A DNA stretch of 64,000 nt. It comes from Bacteroidota bacterium. Lineage in GTDB: Bacteria > Bacteroidota > Bacteroidia > Flavobacteriales > Weeksellaceae. The position numbers were made by a program, and so were the translations under genes. Shown here piece after piece: positions 9,041 to 17,432 of this stretch. The notes below the pieces were generated by a model. It was not told where the DNA came from. It did no database searches and saw only the letters and a program-made list of their open reading frames with translations. The stretch is from assembly GCA_023423715.1 (NCBI GenBank), contig JAFAFC010000012.1, positions 1 through 64,000 of the forward strand, in the 5' to 3' direction. Numbering within the stretch: the first letter of the stretch is position 1; each line of letters begins with the position of its first letter.

Positions 9041-9048
9041 TATCTTTG
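9041..9048 (+). promoter_or_regulatory. Promoter -7 box for the ureohydrolase gene
   Basis: TATCTTTG matches the Bacteroidota TAnnTTTG consensus and lies 19 bp before the ATG. A TTG at 9012-9014 is spaced 26 bp, longer than the usual 17-23, so the -33 element is uncertain. Confidence 0.5.
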
Positions 9049-9067
9049 CGGTTCAATTTTCAAATTA

Positions 9068-10150
9068 ATGGATATGACTAAACAAGATAAAATAGATAAT
9101 TTTGATCCTTCTCAACCTGGTTTGGCTGATGGAAGTATATTTGGTTTGCCTTTTACTGCAGAAGAAAGTGAGTTGGTAATTGTTGCAGTTCCATGGGAGG
9201 TAACGGTAAGTTATGGGGCGGGAGCCTCTGATGGTCCAGCTGCTATTTTGGAAGCTTCTTTTCAAGTGGATTTGTTGCATCAAGAGTTTCCTGACTTATG
9301 GAAATTAGGAATTTATTTTGATAAAGGAGATCCACATTGGAAAACGACAAGCGACGAATTTAAAGCGCGAGCACAAACTGTGATCGAAGCTTTAGAAAAT
9401 GGAGAAAATATTGAAGATAATTCAGAACTTCAACATACACTAAACTCGATTAATGAAGCTTCTTCAAAACTAAATGCAGAACTAAAAGAGCGTGTTTTAA
9501 AGTGGCAAGCTCAAGGCAAGAAAGTGATTTTATTGGGTGGAGATCATTCAACTCCATTGGGGTATTATCAGGCGTTAGCGGCCAACTATGATAATTTTGG
9601 TATACTGCATTTCGATGCGCATATGGATTTAAGAAATGCTTACGAAGGTTTTCAGTTTTCGCATGCATCAATTATGAATAATGCAATTAAAATCCCTCAA
9701 ATTTCCAAATTGGTTCAAGTAGGAATTCGTGATTTTTGTGAGGAAGAATTGGAAGTGATTCGATCAACTGATAAGGTAAAGGTTTTTACGGATTCTGATC
9801 TTAAAAAGCAGCAATTTGAAGGCAAAACATGGCAAAATCAAGTTGATGAAATGATCGCTTTGCTACCAGAAAATGTAGTGGTCAGTTTTGATATTGATGC
9901 ATTATACCAATGGTATTGTCCAAATACAGGGACTCCAGTTCCGGGTGGTTTGTCTTTTGAGCAAGCAACCTATGCGTTGAGTCGTCTTGCCGAATCTTCT
10001 AAAAATATTATTGGAATTGATTTAGTCGAAGTTGCGCCGGGTGAAAATGACGAGTGGGATGGTAATGTTGGAGCTCGAATGTTGTTTCATATGTGCGGAA
10101 TTTTTGCTAAAAATCAGAACTTAAAAGTAGGTGAAAAAATAATTTTCTAA
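9068..10150 (+). CDS. Arginase/agmatinase/formimidoylglutamase family ureohydrolase
   Basis: 360 residues, a Mn2+-dependent hydrolase that cleaves a guanidino-type C-N bond. The exact substrate (arginine, agmatine or formimidoylglutamate) is not settled by sequence. Metal ligands are present: His160 in GGDHS, Asp183/His185/Asp187 in DAHMD, and Asp275/Asp277 in SFDID. Right after the last pair the family usually has Asp-Pro, but here it is Tyr280-Gln281, before the conserved PNTGTPVPGG. The gene has its own promoter and terminator, so it is monocistronic. It sits between TPR/AraC regulators with no hut genes nearby. Confidence 0.88.
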   Translation: MDMTKQDKIDNFDPSQPGLADGSIFGLPFTAEESELVIVAVPWEVTVSYGAGASDGPAAILEASFQVDLLHQEFPDLWKLGIYFDKGDPHWKTTSDEFKARAQTVIEALENGENIEDNSELQHTLNSINEASSKLNAELKERVLKWQAQGKKVILLGGDHSTPLGYYQALAANYDNFGILHFDAHMDLRNAYEGFQFSHASIMNNAIKIPQISKLVQVGIRDFCEEELEVIRSTDKVKVFTDSDLKKQQFEGKTWQNQVDEMIALLPENVVVSFDIDALYQWYCPNTGTPVPGGLSFEQATYALSRLAESSKNIIGIDLVEVAPGENDEWDGNVGARMLFHMCGIFAKNQNLKVGEKIIF

Positions 10151-10169
10151 AACTTGCTACATAAATAGT

Positions 10170-10203
10170 AAAAGCGATTTCATTTTGTGAATCGCTTTTT
10201 TTA
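10170..10203 (+). terminator. Intrinsic terminator of the ureohydrolase gene
   Basis: Stem AAAAGCGATT / AATCGCTTTT around a 10-nt loop, followed by a T run, 20 bp after the stop codon. Confidence 0.85.
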
Positions 10204-10316
10204 TTAAAGTCTTTTTGTTTTTTATTATCAGCTAAAATTTTAGAATCGTTCAAAATAAGTTTATTTTTGTGTCGATTTATTAAAGTAGTATTATCATCTC
10301 ATTTTGAGAAAATAAT

Positions 10317-10324
10317 TATATTTG
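10317..10324 (+). promoter_or_regulatory. Promoter -7 box for the TPR/AraC gene pair
   Basis: TATATTTG matches TAnnTTTG. It would give a leader of about 120 nt containing a hairpin (CGGTTTT 10354-10360 with AAAACCG 10374-10380). No well-spaced TTG was found. The rest of the 303-bp gap from 10151 holds only the terminator at 10170. Confidence 0.4.
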
Positions 10325-10453
10325 TATCGTATTCATAATCATAGACTTTGTGCCGGTTTTAATGATTAATGAAAAAACCGTGTGATGGCACATGGTGCAG
10401 GCACTTTTAATGATGAAGTATTTTTTGTAATTGAATTTATTGCTTACTCATGT

Positions 10454-12013
10454 ATGATGAAAGTGCACAGGTATAGATTGAAACTGATATTTGTATTTTT
10501 CTTTTTGATACAAAATATGGTTTTTGGTCAAAATCAAGTTGATGTCCAAAAACAAAAGCTTTTTAATCAAGCTTTTGAGTCTTATAAATTGGATAATTCC
10601 AAATTAGATCATTATGGAAAGCAAATGTTTTCTTATGCGCAGACCAATTACGAAAAATCCCTTGCCCTAAATATTATTGCCGAAAATTATTTAATGAAAT
10701 CCGACTTTGTTACGGCCGTAAATGAGTTGGAAAAATCATGGGAATTTATTAGTAAAACGGACTCTCTACAGCAGAAAGTTAGAACGTTGGGTACGTTGGC
10801 AAGTGCGTATCGTCAAGCGGGTCTTATTAGCGAATCGGATATTCAGTTTCAGAATTTCAAAAAAGAAGTTTCCAGATTTCCAGAGCCTATAAAATCTATT
10901 AATTTGAGTTTCACAGAAGCCAAATTATACGATATCGACGGGGATAATTGCAAAGCTTGGGCTGCTAGGAAAAAGTTTGTTGAGCTTATGAAGCCTTTAA
11001 GTGCGGATAATGAAAGTCAAAATACATTCATGTTCGCCAATTATGTTCAGTTGGTTTATAATCAATTAAAATGTGCGAAGAGTACTGAAGCCATAGCAAG
11101 TTTCGAAATTACAGAATCCTATTTAAAGAAAATTCCCAGTCGTGAAAATTTACTGATGTATGAATTTTACTTGTTGGATAAAGCATTATTTGCAAATGCT
11201 CAACATGATAAAATTCAAGCTAAAAAATACTTTGATCAAGCCTATAAACAGTGTGACTTTTCAGAAGGCACTGGCGTTCGGAAATTGATATTAGAGGAGC
11301 GTCTTGAAGCAGAGGTAGATTCGCCAGAAGAGCAATTACGCTATGCGAAAATACTGAACGATTTATTAAATAAAGAAACCAAAGCAACCAAAGCACTTAC
11401 TTCGAAAGAGTCGTCTAAAGCGCAAAAAATTATTGAAGAAAGTGAGCGTAAAGAAAAAATGTATCATTACATTTTGATTATTTCGGTTGCTGGATTAAGT
11501 GTTCTTATTTTCCTATACTACAACCGGAATAAAGCATTGCGGAAAAAGTATGAAACGATTATTCAAGAAATTGAGAAAGAGGAAGTTATATATGATCATG
11601 TGAAAACTGAAACCGTTGATCCTGAAATCAAAACAGAGGTGATCAAAAATGATGAAACCGAACAAGAAATTTTAAAGCAACTTCAATCCTTTGAAAAGAA
11701 GAAATTGTATTTAACCAAAGGGATTTCAACGGCTCAAATGGCTGTTATGCTCAAAACAAATACCAAGTATTTAAGTCATGTTTTGAAAAAATATCGAAAT
11801 TCTGATTTTTACAACTATATCAATTCCCAACGTATCAACTACATTGCAAAAGAGTTGCACGATGAGCCTTCATTATTGAATCTTAAAATCGCTGCGATTG
11901 CAGAAATGTGCGGTTATAATTCTCACAGTCAGTTTGCAAGTATTTTTAAATCTGTAAAAGGAATTTCACCATCGCAATATATTTCATTTTTAAATGAAAA
12001 TAAAGCTAAATAA
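10454..12013 (+). CDS. Membrane-tethered TPR / AraC-type regulator, paralogue 2
   Basis: 519 residues from ATG 10454 (a second ATG follows directly). The farther ATG at 10382 would put 24 unrelated residues before the signal sequence. Layout as in paralogue 1: signal peptide (RYRLKLIFVFFFLIQNMVFG), periplasmic TPR-like helices with the shared LYDIDGDNC-x6-RKK and LILEERLE motifs, a membrane helix near 338-357, and a C-terminal AraC-type helix-turn-helix (CGYNSHSQFASIFKSVKG). It precedes paralogue 3 by 11 bp, so the two are probably one operon and a recent tandem duplication. Confidence 0.85.
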   Translation: MMKVHRYRLKLIFVFFFLIQNMVFGQNQVDVQKQKLFNQAFESYKLDNSKLDHYGKQMFSYAQTNYEKSLALNIIAENYLMKSDFVTAVNELEKSWEFISKTDSLQQKVRTLGTLASAYRQAGLISESDIQFQNFKKEVSRFPEPIKSINLSFTEAKLYDIDGDNCKAWAARKKFVELMKPLSADNESQNTFMFANYVQLVYNQLKCAKSTEAIASFEITESYLKKIPSRENLLMYEFYLLDKALFANAQHDKIQAKKYFDQAYKQCDFSEGTGVRKLILEERLEAEVDSPEEQLRYAKILNDLLNKETKATKALTSKESSKAQKIIEESERKEKMYHYILIISVAGLSVLIFLYYNRNKALRKKYETIIQEIEKEEVIYDHVKTETVDPEIKTEVIKNDETEQEILKQLQSFEKKKLYLTKGISTAQMAVMLKTNTKYLSHVLKKYRNSDFYNYINSQRINYIAKELHDEPSLLNLKIAAIAEMCGYNSHSQFASIFKSVKGISPSQYISFLNENKAK

Positions 12014-12024
12014 AACCAGCGTAT

Positions 12025-13620
12025 ATGAGAAAACTTGCTTTTTTTTCCTTCATTTTCTTTTGTTTAATATGTCTTGGCTTTAGTTTTGCGAACGGGCAGC
12101 AGAAAATAGATTCGGCTAAATCAAAAGAATTTTGGAAGCTTAACGAAGCGCAAAATTTCAATATAAAAAAGGGTTTTGAATACGGAAAGAAAATGGTTCA
12201 GTATGCCCAAAACGACTTAGAAAGATCGGTTGCTAATTCAGTTTTGGCGGAAAATCGATATATGTTGGGTGATTATGTAAGCGCGGTTTCTTATCTTGAA
12301 AAAGCACGCGAATATGCATGGAAAACCGATTCTCTTGAGCAAAAGGTTCGCGTTATAAATTATTTAATTGTTTCCTATCGTCGGGCTGGCTTGCCGTATG
12401 AGTCGGATGAAAATTTTAAAGTTTTACAAGCGTTGAGTAAAAATTTACCTGCAGAAACTCGGGAATCAATTATTTCTTATGCGCAATGTAAAATGTATGA
12501 TATTGATGAAGATTATTGCAAATCTGCGGCTATTAGGAAAAAATATTTAGGATTTTCTAGTAAAGATGATCAACGTTCGGATTTTAAAAAGCGTTTCCAG
12601 TATGCTTTATTGTGTCAGTCCGCTTATGTTCAATTAAAATGCGGAGATCTTACGGCAACGTATCAAATTTTTAAACAGCTTGAAGATCTTAAACCGAAAA
12701 TAAAGGATAAATCAAATATTAATTTTACCGAGCTTTATTTGGTGGCGCAAGGCATGATTGCGGCTCGAAGCAATGATAAGGAAAAGAGTAAAAAACTTTT
12801 CGATTCTGCAATGGTTTTGTCGGATTATTTTGGAGGGAAAACGGTTCAGAAACTTATCTTAACAGAGCGTTTGGAAACCGATATTGATTCCCCAAGCGAT
12901 CAACTTAAATATGCCAAAATTATTCGTGGAATTACGAATTCGGAAACGCGGATAACCAAAGATTTAACAAAGGTAGAATCATTAAAAGTTCGCGAAATTC
13001 TTGGAGAAAAGGAGCGTGAGCAAAAACTATTTGTTTTGTTGGGCGTTGCTATCTTTTTGATTTTTGTTGCTGTAGCTTATTATTTTATTAATCGAAATAA
13101 AAAATTGAAACGGAAATATCTTGAAATCATTCGTGATATTGAACGTGAAAAACAAAACTCAACTTCTTTAGGAGCGCTTCCAGAAGTAGGAAAGGGAATT
13201 GTTGAAGAGAAAAACAATGCATTAGAAAGTTCGCAAATAGATGGAAAAAAAGAATCACTGATGAGTGATGCGACCGAAATGGAAATTCTACATAATCTAG
13301 AAATTTTCGAACGGAAGAAATTGTTTCTAACAAGCGGAATTTCAACTGCACAAATGGCTGTTTTGGTAAAGACGAATACCAAATATCTAAGTCATATTCT
13401 TAAAAAGTATCGAAACTCCGATTTTAATCAATACATAAATCAAAAACGAATTGATTACATTGTTGGAGAATTGCATGATAATCCACAGGCACGAAATTAT
13501 AAGATTGCGGTTCTTGCAGAAATGAGTGGCTATAATTCGCATTCGCAGTTTGCGAGTATTTTCAAAACGATAAAGGGAATTTCACCATCCAAGTTTATTC
13601 AGTTTCTAAGCGAAGAATAG
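12025..13620 (+). CDS. Membrane-tethered TPR / AraC-type regulator, paralogue 3
   Basis: 531 residues. N-terminal signal sequence (LAFFSFIFFCLICLGFSFA), periplasmic TPR-like region with MYDIDEDYC-x6-RKK and LILTERLE, one membrane helix near 335-355, a charged cytoplasmic linker, and a C-terminal AraC-type helix-turn-helix (SGYNSHSQFASIFKTIKG). By eye the DNA-binding part is closer to paralogue 2 than to paralogue 1. The conserved Cys of the helix-turn-helix (MCGY in the others) is Ser here. The signal sensed by the periplasmic half is unknown. Confidence 0.85.
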   Translation: MRKLAFFSFIFFCLICLGFSFANGQQKIDSAKSKEFWKLNEAQNFNIKKGFEYGKKMVQYAQNDLERSVANSVLAENRYMLGDYVSAVSYLEKAREYAWKTDSLEQKVRVINYLIVSYRRAGLPYESDENFKVLQALSKNLPAETRESIISYAQCKMYDIDEDYCKSAAIRKKYLGFSSKDDQRSDFKKRFQYALLCQSAYVQLKCGDLTATYQIFKQLEDLKPKIKDKSNINFTELYLVAQGMIAARSNDKEKSKKLFDSAMVLSDYFGGKTVQKLILTERLETDIDSPSDQLKYAKIIRGITNSETRITKDLTKVESLKVREILGEKEREQKLFVLLGVAIFLIFVAVAYYFINRNKKLKRKYLEIIRDIEREKQNSTSLGALPEVGKGIVEEKNNALESSQIDGKKESLMSDATEMEILHNLEIFERKKLFLTSGISTAQMAVLVKTNTKYLSHILKKYRNSDFNQYINQKRIDYIVGELHDNPQARNYKIAVLAEMSGYNSHSQFASIFKTIKGISPSKFIQFLSEE

Positions 13621-13626
13621 ATATAA

Positions 13627-13654
13627 AAAAGGTTTCCATATTTGGAAACCTTTT
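13627..13654. terminator. Bidirectional terminator between convergent genes
   Basis: Stem AAAAGGTTTCC / GGAAACCTTTT, between the stop of the + strand regulator (13620) and the stop of the minus-strand asnB (13682). It can serve both. Confidence 0.88.
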
Positions 13655-13681
13655 GATTTTTTAGCGAAATGATATTTCGTT

Positions 13682-15349
13682 TTAATAAGCTGTTTCGTGG
13701 ATGTTTACCGCGCGTCCGCTCGGGTCGTTCATCTTTTTGAAAGCCTCGTCCCACTCTAATGCAATCGGAGTAGAACACGCAACAGAAGGAACCGATGGAA
13801 CGGTTGCTGCAGCAGTTTCGCTTGGGAAATGCTCTTCAAAAATCGTTCTATAACGGTATTCTTCCTTGTTTTGCGGTGTATTTAATGGAAAACGGAATTT
13901 AGCATTCGCCATCATTTCATCAGAAACTTCTTTTTCAGCAGCTTCTTTTAATGAATCAATCCAAGAATATCCTACGCCGTCCGAGAATTGTTCTTTTTGG
14001 CGCCATGCGATTTCTTCAGGTAGCATATCTTCAAAAGCTTTTCTCAGAACATATTTTTCAATTTTCTTATCGTGTGCGGTTACCATTTTGTCTTTCGGGT
14101 TAATGGTCATCGCTACATCCATAAATTCTTTGTCCAAAAACGGAACTCTTCCCTCGATTCCCCAGCTCATTAAAGCTTTGTTGGCTCTTAAACAGTCGTA
14201 AAGATGAAGTTTGCTTAGTTTGCGCACGGTTTCATTATGGAATTCTTCAGCATTTGGTGCTTTGTGGAAGTATAAATACCCTCCAAATAACTCATCTGAT
14301 CCTTCTCCGGATAAAACCATTTTGATTCCCATTGATTTGATAACTCGCGCCAGTAGATACATCGGTGTCGATGCACGAACGGTTGTAACATCATAAGTTT
14401 CCAAATGGTAAATAACATCGCGAACTGCATCCAAACCTTCTTGAACAGTAAAGTTCACTTCATGATGAACGCAACCAATGTGATCTGCTACTTTCTTAGC
14501 TGCAATTAAGTCAGGTGAACCTTCTAAGCCTACTGCAAAACTGTGCAATCTCGGATACCAAGCCTCTTGCTGATCATCACTTTCTACACGTTGTCTTGCG
14601 TACTTTGCCGTCACTGCCGAAATAATAGATGAGTCTAGACCTCCAGAAAGTAAAACACCATAAGGAACATCAGTCATCAACTGTCTGTGAACAGCTGCAT
14701 CCAACGCTTCTCGAATATCTTGAATTTTCGTTTCGTTATCCTTCACGGCATCAAATTCTGTCCATTCGCGAGTGTACCACGTTTGCAAATCATGACCTTC
14801 TGGGCTAAAAAGATAATAACCCGGCAAAAAAGTTTCTATGGTTTTACAAACACCCTCCAAAGCTTTGAGTTCGGAAGCCACGTAATAGTTTCCATTTTTA
14901 TCCCAACCTTGATATAATGGGCAAATCCCCATATGATCACGAGCAATTAAATACACATCGTTTTTCTCATCGTATAAAGCAAAGGCAAAAATTCCATTTA
15001 GTTTTTCAATGAAACCTTTTCCATATTTTTCGTAAAGTGGTAAGATGACCTCGCAATCGGATTTCGTTTGAAATTCGTAATCAGGAAACTCTTTTCGCAA
15101 CTCAACATGGTTATAGATTTCTCCATTAACTGCTAAAACTAACGATTTATCAGCACTAAATAGAGGTTGCTTACCAGAACTTGGATCTACGATGGCTAAT
15201 CGTTCATGAGAAAAAATGGTGGTGTCATTCTGATAAACACCACTCCAATCGGGACCACGGTGTCTAATTTTTTTAGACATTTCTAAAACTTGGGGTCTTA
15301 GGCTTTCTGTTTTTTGCTTGGAGTCAAACAAGCATACAATTCCACACAT
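13682..15349 (-). CDS. asnB: Asparagine synthase B, glutamine-hydrolysing
   Basis: 555 residues, the usual AsnB length. Converts aspartate, glutamine and ATP to asparagine in the cytoplasm. Cys2 (MCGIVC) is the glutaminase nucleophile of the N-terminal class II amidotransferase domain, with RHRGPD and NGEIYNH motifs. The synthetase half carries the PP-loop LSGGLDSS and SGEGSDELFGGY. The C-terminal tail is Ala/Pro/Ser-rich before EWDEAFKKMNDPSGRA. It is transcribed alone, with a very AT-rich 325-bp upstream region. Confidence 0.96.
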   Translation of the reverse strand: MCGIVCLFDSKQKTESLRPQVLEMSKKIRHRGPDWSGVYQNDTTIFSHERLAIVDPSSGKQPLFSADKSLVLAVNGEIYNHVELRKEFPDYEFQTKSDCEVILPLYEKYGKGFIEKLNGIFAFALYDEKNDVYLIARDHMGICPLYQGWDKNGNYYVASELKALEGVCKTIETFLPGYYLFSPEGHDLQTWYTREWTEFDAVKDNETKIQDIREALDAAVHRQLMTDVPYGVLLSGGLDSSIISAVTAKYARQRVESDDQQEAWYPRLHSFAVGLEGSPDLIAAKKVADHIGCVHHEVNFTVQEGLDAVRDVIYHLETYDVTTVRASTPMYLLARVIKSMGIKMVLSGEGSDELFGGYLYFHKAPNAEEFHNETVRKLSKLHLYDCLRANKALMSWGIEGRVPFLDKEFMDVAMTINPKDKMVTAHDKKIEKYVLRKAFEDMLPEEIAWRQKEQFSDGVGYSWIDSLKEAAEKEVSDEMMANAKFRFPLNTPQNKEEYRYRTIFEEHFPSETAAATVPSVPSVACSTPIALEWDEAFKKMNDPSGRAVNIHETAY

Positions 15350-15674
15350 ATTGGGTTGTTTTTAAATTTTAAATTAATAATATGATACAATATTAAAAAA
15401 GTATATGATTTTTTACAATACTATTTTTAATAATTAGTATTTTATTAATTCATTTGTTTTAAATGTAGAATTTTTTTAATTTTTTTTAGGTTCATTTTGC
15501 TTAAAAAGTGGAAAATTTACACCACATAATTAGTAAAGTATAAAGTTGGTATCCTCTATACGAATTTTTTTTTAGAAAATAATTGATTTATGTTAATATT
15601 TTATACGTGAAAAGGTGTTTCCTTTGCAGAACATTTTCATCATTTGTGTTTTTTTGCCTTCCTGAAGTGTTCAT
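15350..15674. other. 325-bp AT-rich intergenic region with a + strand terminator-like hairpin
   Basis: Holds no gene. It must contain the asnB promoter on the minus strand (a weak TACTTTTT box is near 15404). At the right edge, CCTTCCTGA (15657-15665) pairs with TCAGGAAGG (15679-15687), overlapping the stop codon of the next gene, and is followed on the + strand by TTTTCTTTTTT. The T run is on the wrong side to end the minus-strand gene. The hairpin would therefore end a short + strand transcript, if one exists. Confidence 0.4.
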
Positions 15675-17351
15675 TTACTCAGGAAGGTTTTCTTTTTTAC
15701 CCAATAGAAGGCCGCTTACATTCCATGAGCTGAAACTTGAACCTTCATTTTTTCCTTGCGGAATTTTAATCTGAATTTGATGTTTTCCAGCTTTTAAATC
15801 ACCTAAAGAGATGTAAGCGGGATTTGTGGTTGTTCCAGGACACCAGTTGCTTCGGCTTAAATCTGATGAAGATAATCCATTTCCGAAATTTCCAGATGCT
15901 GGATTATGCAGTCGGTAACTTCCGCAATCGGTTCTCCAAGGCGTAAATTGAAATATTTCCTTTTTATCCAGAACAATGGCATTCGATTTGGGAACGAATT
16001 CGTCTCCGTTTTCCCAACCTCCATGCCCCGTGCTGATGTAGCGTAGCGTAGCATTTTTAAGGTCGTTTTTTAACTCAAAGTCAACAACTAAACCTTCCGG
16101 GCTGCTGAACATCGTGGCATAATCTTGCCCCGCCATTTCCATAATGTTTAACGTATTGAAAAGCGGGATTTGTTCATCGGAAGGAAATGCAATTAAGCCG
16201 TCTTGATGTATCGTGGCTTCCAAATCAATCTGATGACCGCCTTTGTCGTAGTTTCCAATGAAAACACCAATCCAAACTTCTTTGTTGCTGAAATTGGGCG
16301 TAAGCTCGGTGATATCTTGTCTGTAGGGTGTTTGTTCGGTCCACGTTTTTCCTTTAAGTTGAATATGATTGAATTGCTTCACTCCGAAAGGTGTGAAGAA
16401 GCGCATTAATTCAATAGGTGGAAAATAATTCGGAGTTATTGTGTTTCCATAGAATATTTTTCCACTTTCATTTGTAAAGTGCGGCATTGTTTTGATGCCG
16501 TCTTTTAAAGCGTTCAAAAATGATAGTTTTCCTTCTTCTGGAATCATAAAAACAGTTCCTGTTCGGTCATACGCATCACCTTTCGATTGTTCTTTCAATT
16601 CGATAAAGACACCTTGGTTGGCGTCTATTTTCGGAAATTTTATTTTTTTTAATACAATCGTTCCGTTGGCATATCTCAAAACATCCGCTTTTGATTTTGC
16701 TGTATCCGAAAAATTAATGGTTTGATTTTTAAATATTGGAATGGTTGTATATCTACTTTTCCAAATTCGATCACGATACGAAAGTTCATCGGTTGAAGCT
16801 GAATTTAGTTTATTCAAAGCTATTTTTGCTGGATTATCTTTTGTTTTTTGAACAGAAATTGCGGTGAGTTTTGAATTTCCATTTCTCACCGTTTCCAAAA
16901 CCAAACCTTTTTGAACTCCTAACAAAGATGGTCCACCAAAGACTTTTAAATCGGTTGTGTACCAAATGTCAATCGTGTTTGAATTGACAGAAGTGGTCAT
17001 TTTTTTACAGGTGTATCCTAATATTTTCTTGGTTTCATCACTGGTTTTATACGTGTAGCTTCCAATACTATTTGAATTTTTAGTTGAGGTTTGTTCTTGG
17101 TTTTTTAGAAATCCAAAATAGGTTGTTTCCCAATTTAGCGTGTTTATTGAAGTGATTTCATACGGAAATTCCTTTTTGTTTTGACTAATTTTTTCCGAAG
17201 TGATAATGTTTTGTTGAGAATCAACATAAACAATCGTTGGGTCTTGATTTGGATTTACTTTTCCTTCAAAACTAGATTGATAGGTGATTTTATAGGTTTG
17301 AGCAAAGCAAAATTGAACAATTAGTAAGCAAAAAAGAGAGAACGTTTTCAT
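15675..17351 (-). CDS. Secreted GLPGLI-like domain fused to PNGase F-type amidase
   Basis: 558 residues with a signal peptide (MKTFSLFCLLIVQFCFA). Residues 20-170 resemble a GLPGLI-family beta domain (GYTCKKMTT, DIWYTTDL). Residues about 200-550 match the two eight-stranded jelly-roll domains of peptide-N-glycosidase F, which releases N-glycans from glycoproteins. The catalytic Asp of PNGase F corresponds to Asp262 in YDRTGTVF, and its Glu206 probably to Glu451 in NGDEFV. GHGGWENGDEF and SNWCPGT are recognisable landmarks. The third active-site acid (Glu118 of PNGase F) has no obvious match. It could act on host or environmental glycoproteins, or be a diverged binding protein. Confidence 0.75.
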   Translation of the reverse strand: MKTFSLFCLLIVQFCFAQTYKITYQSSFEGKVNPNQDPTIVYVDSQQNIITSEKISQNKKEFPYEITSINTLNWETTYFGFLKNQEQTSTKNSNSIGSYTYKTSDETKKILGYTCKKMTTSVNSNTIDIWYTTDLKVFGGPSLLGVQKGLVLETVRNGNSKLTAISVQKTKDNPAKIALNKLNSASTDELSYRDRIWKSRYTTIPIFKNQTINFSDTAKSKADVLRYANGTIVLKKIKFPKIDANQGVFIELKEQSKGDAYDRTGTVFMIPEEGKLSFLNALKDGIKTMPHFTNESGKIFYGNTITPNYFPPIELMRFFTPFGVKQFNHIQLKGKTWTEQTPYRQDITELTPNFSNKEVWIGVFIGNYDKGGHQIDLEATIHQDGLIAFPSDEQIPLFNTLNIMEMAGQDYATMFSSPEGLVVDFELKNDLKNATLRYISTGHGGWENGDEFVPKSNAIVLDKKEIFQFTPWRTDCGSYRLHNPASGNFGNGLSSSDLSRSNWCPGTTTNPAYISLGDLKAGKHQIQIKIPQGKNEGSSFSSWNVSGLLLGKKENLPE

Positions 17352-17378
17352 GAGGTTGATTTATTTCATTCAAAAATA

Positions 17379-17409
17379 AAAATCTTCTGAGAAATTCCCA
17401 GAAGATTTT
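17379..17409 (-). terminator. Intrinsic terminator of the RsmB-type gene
   Basis: Stem AAAATCTTCTG / CAGAAGATTTT with a 9-nt loop, followed on the minus strand by a T-rich tract, 24 bp after the stop of the methyltransferase gene. Confidence 0.85.
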
Positions 17410-17432
17410 GTATTTGGTATGTCGATTTTATT

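Noticed and set aside
8883..9068. A 61-codon + strand frame (Leu/Ile/Asn-rich) before the ureohydrolase gene
   Set aside because: Extremely AT-rich with composition expected by chance, no recognisable features, and it runs across the promoter box at 9041.
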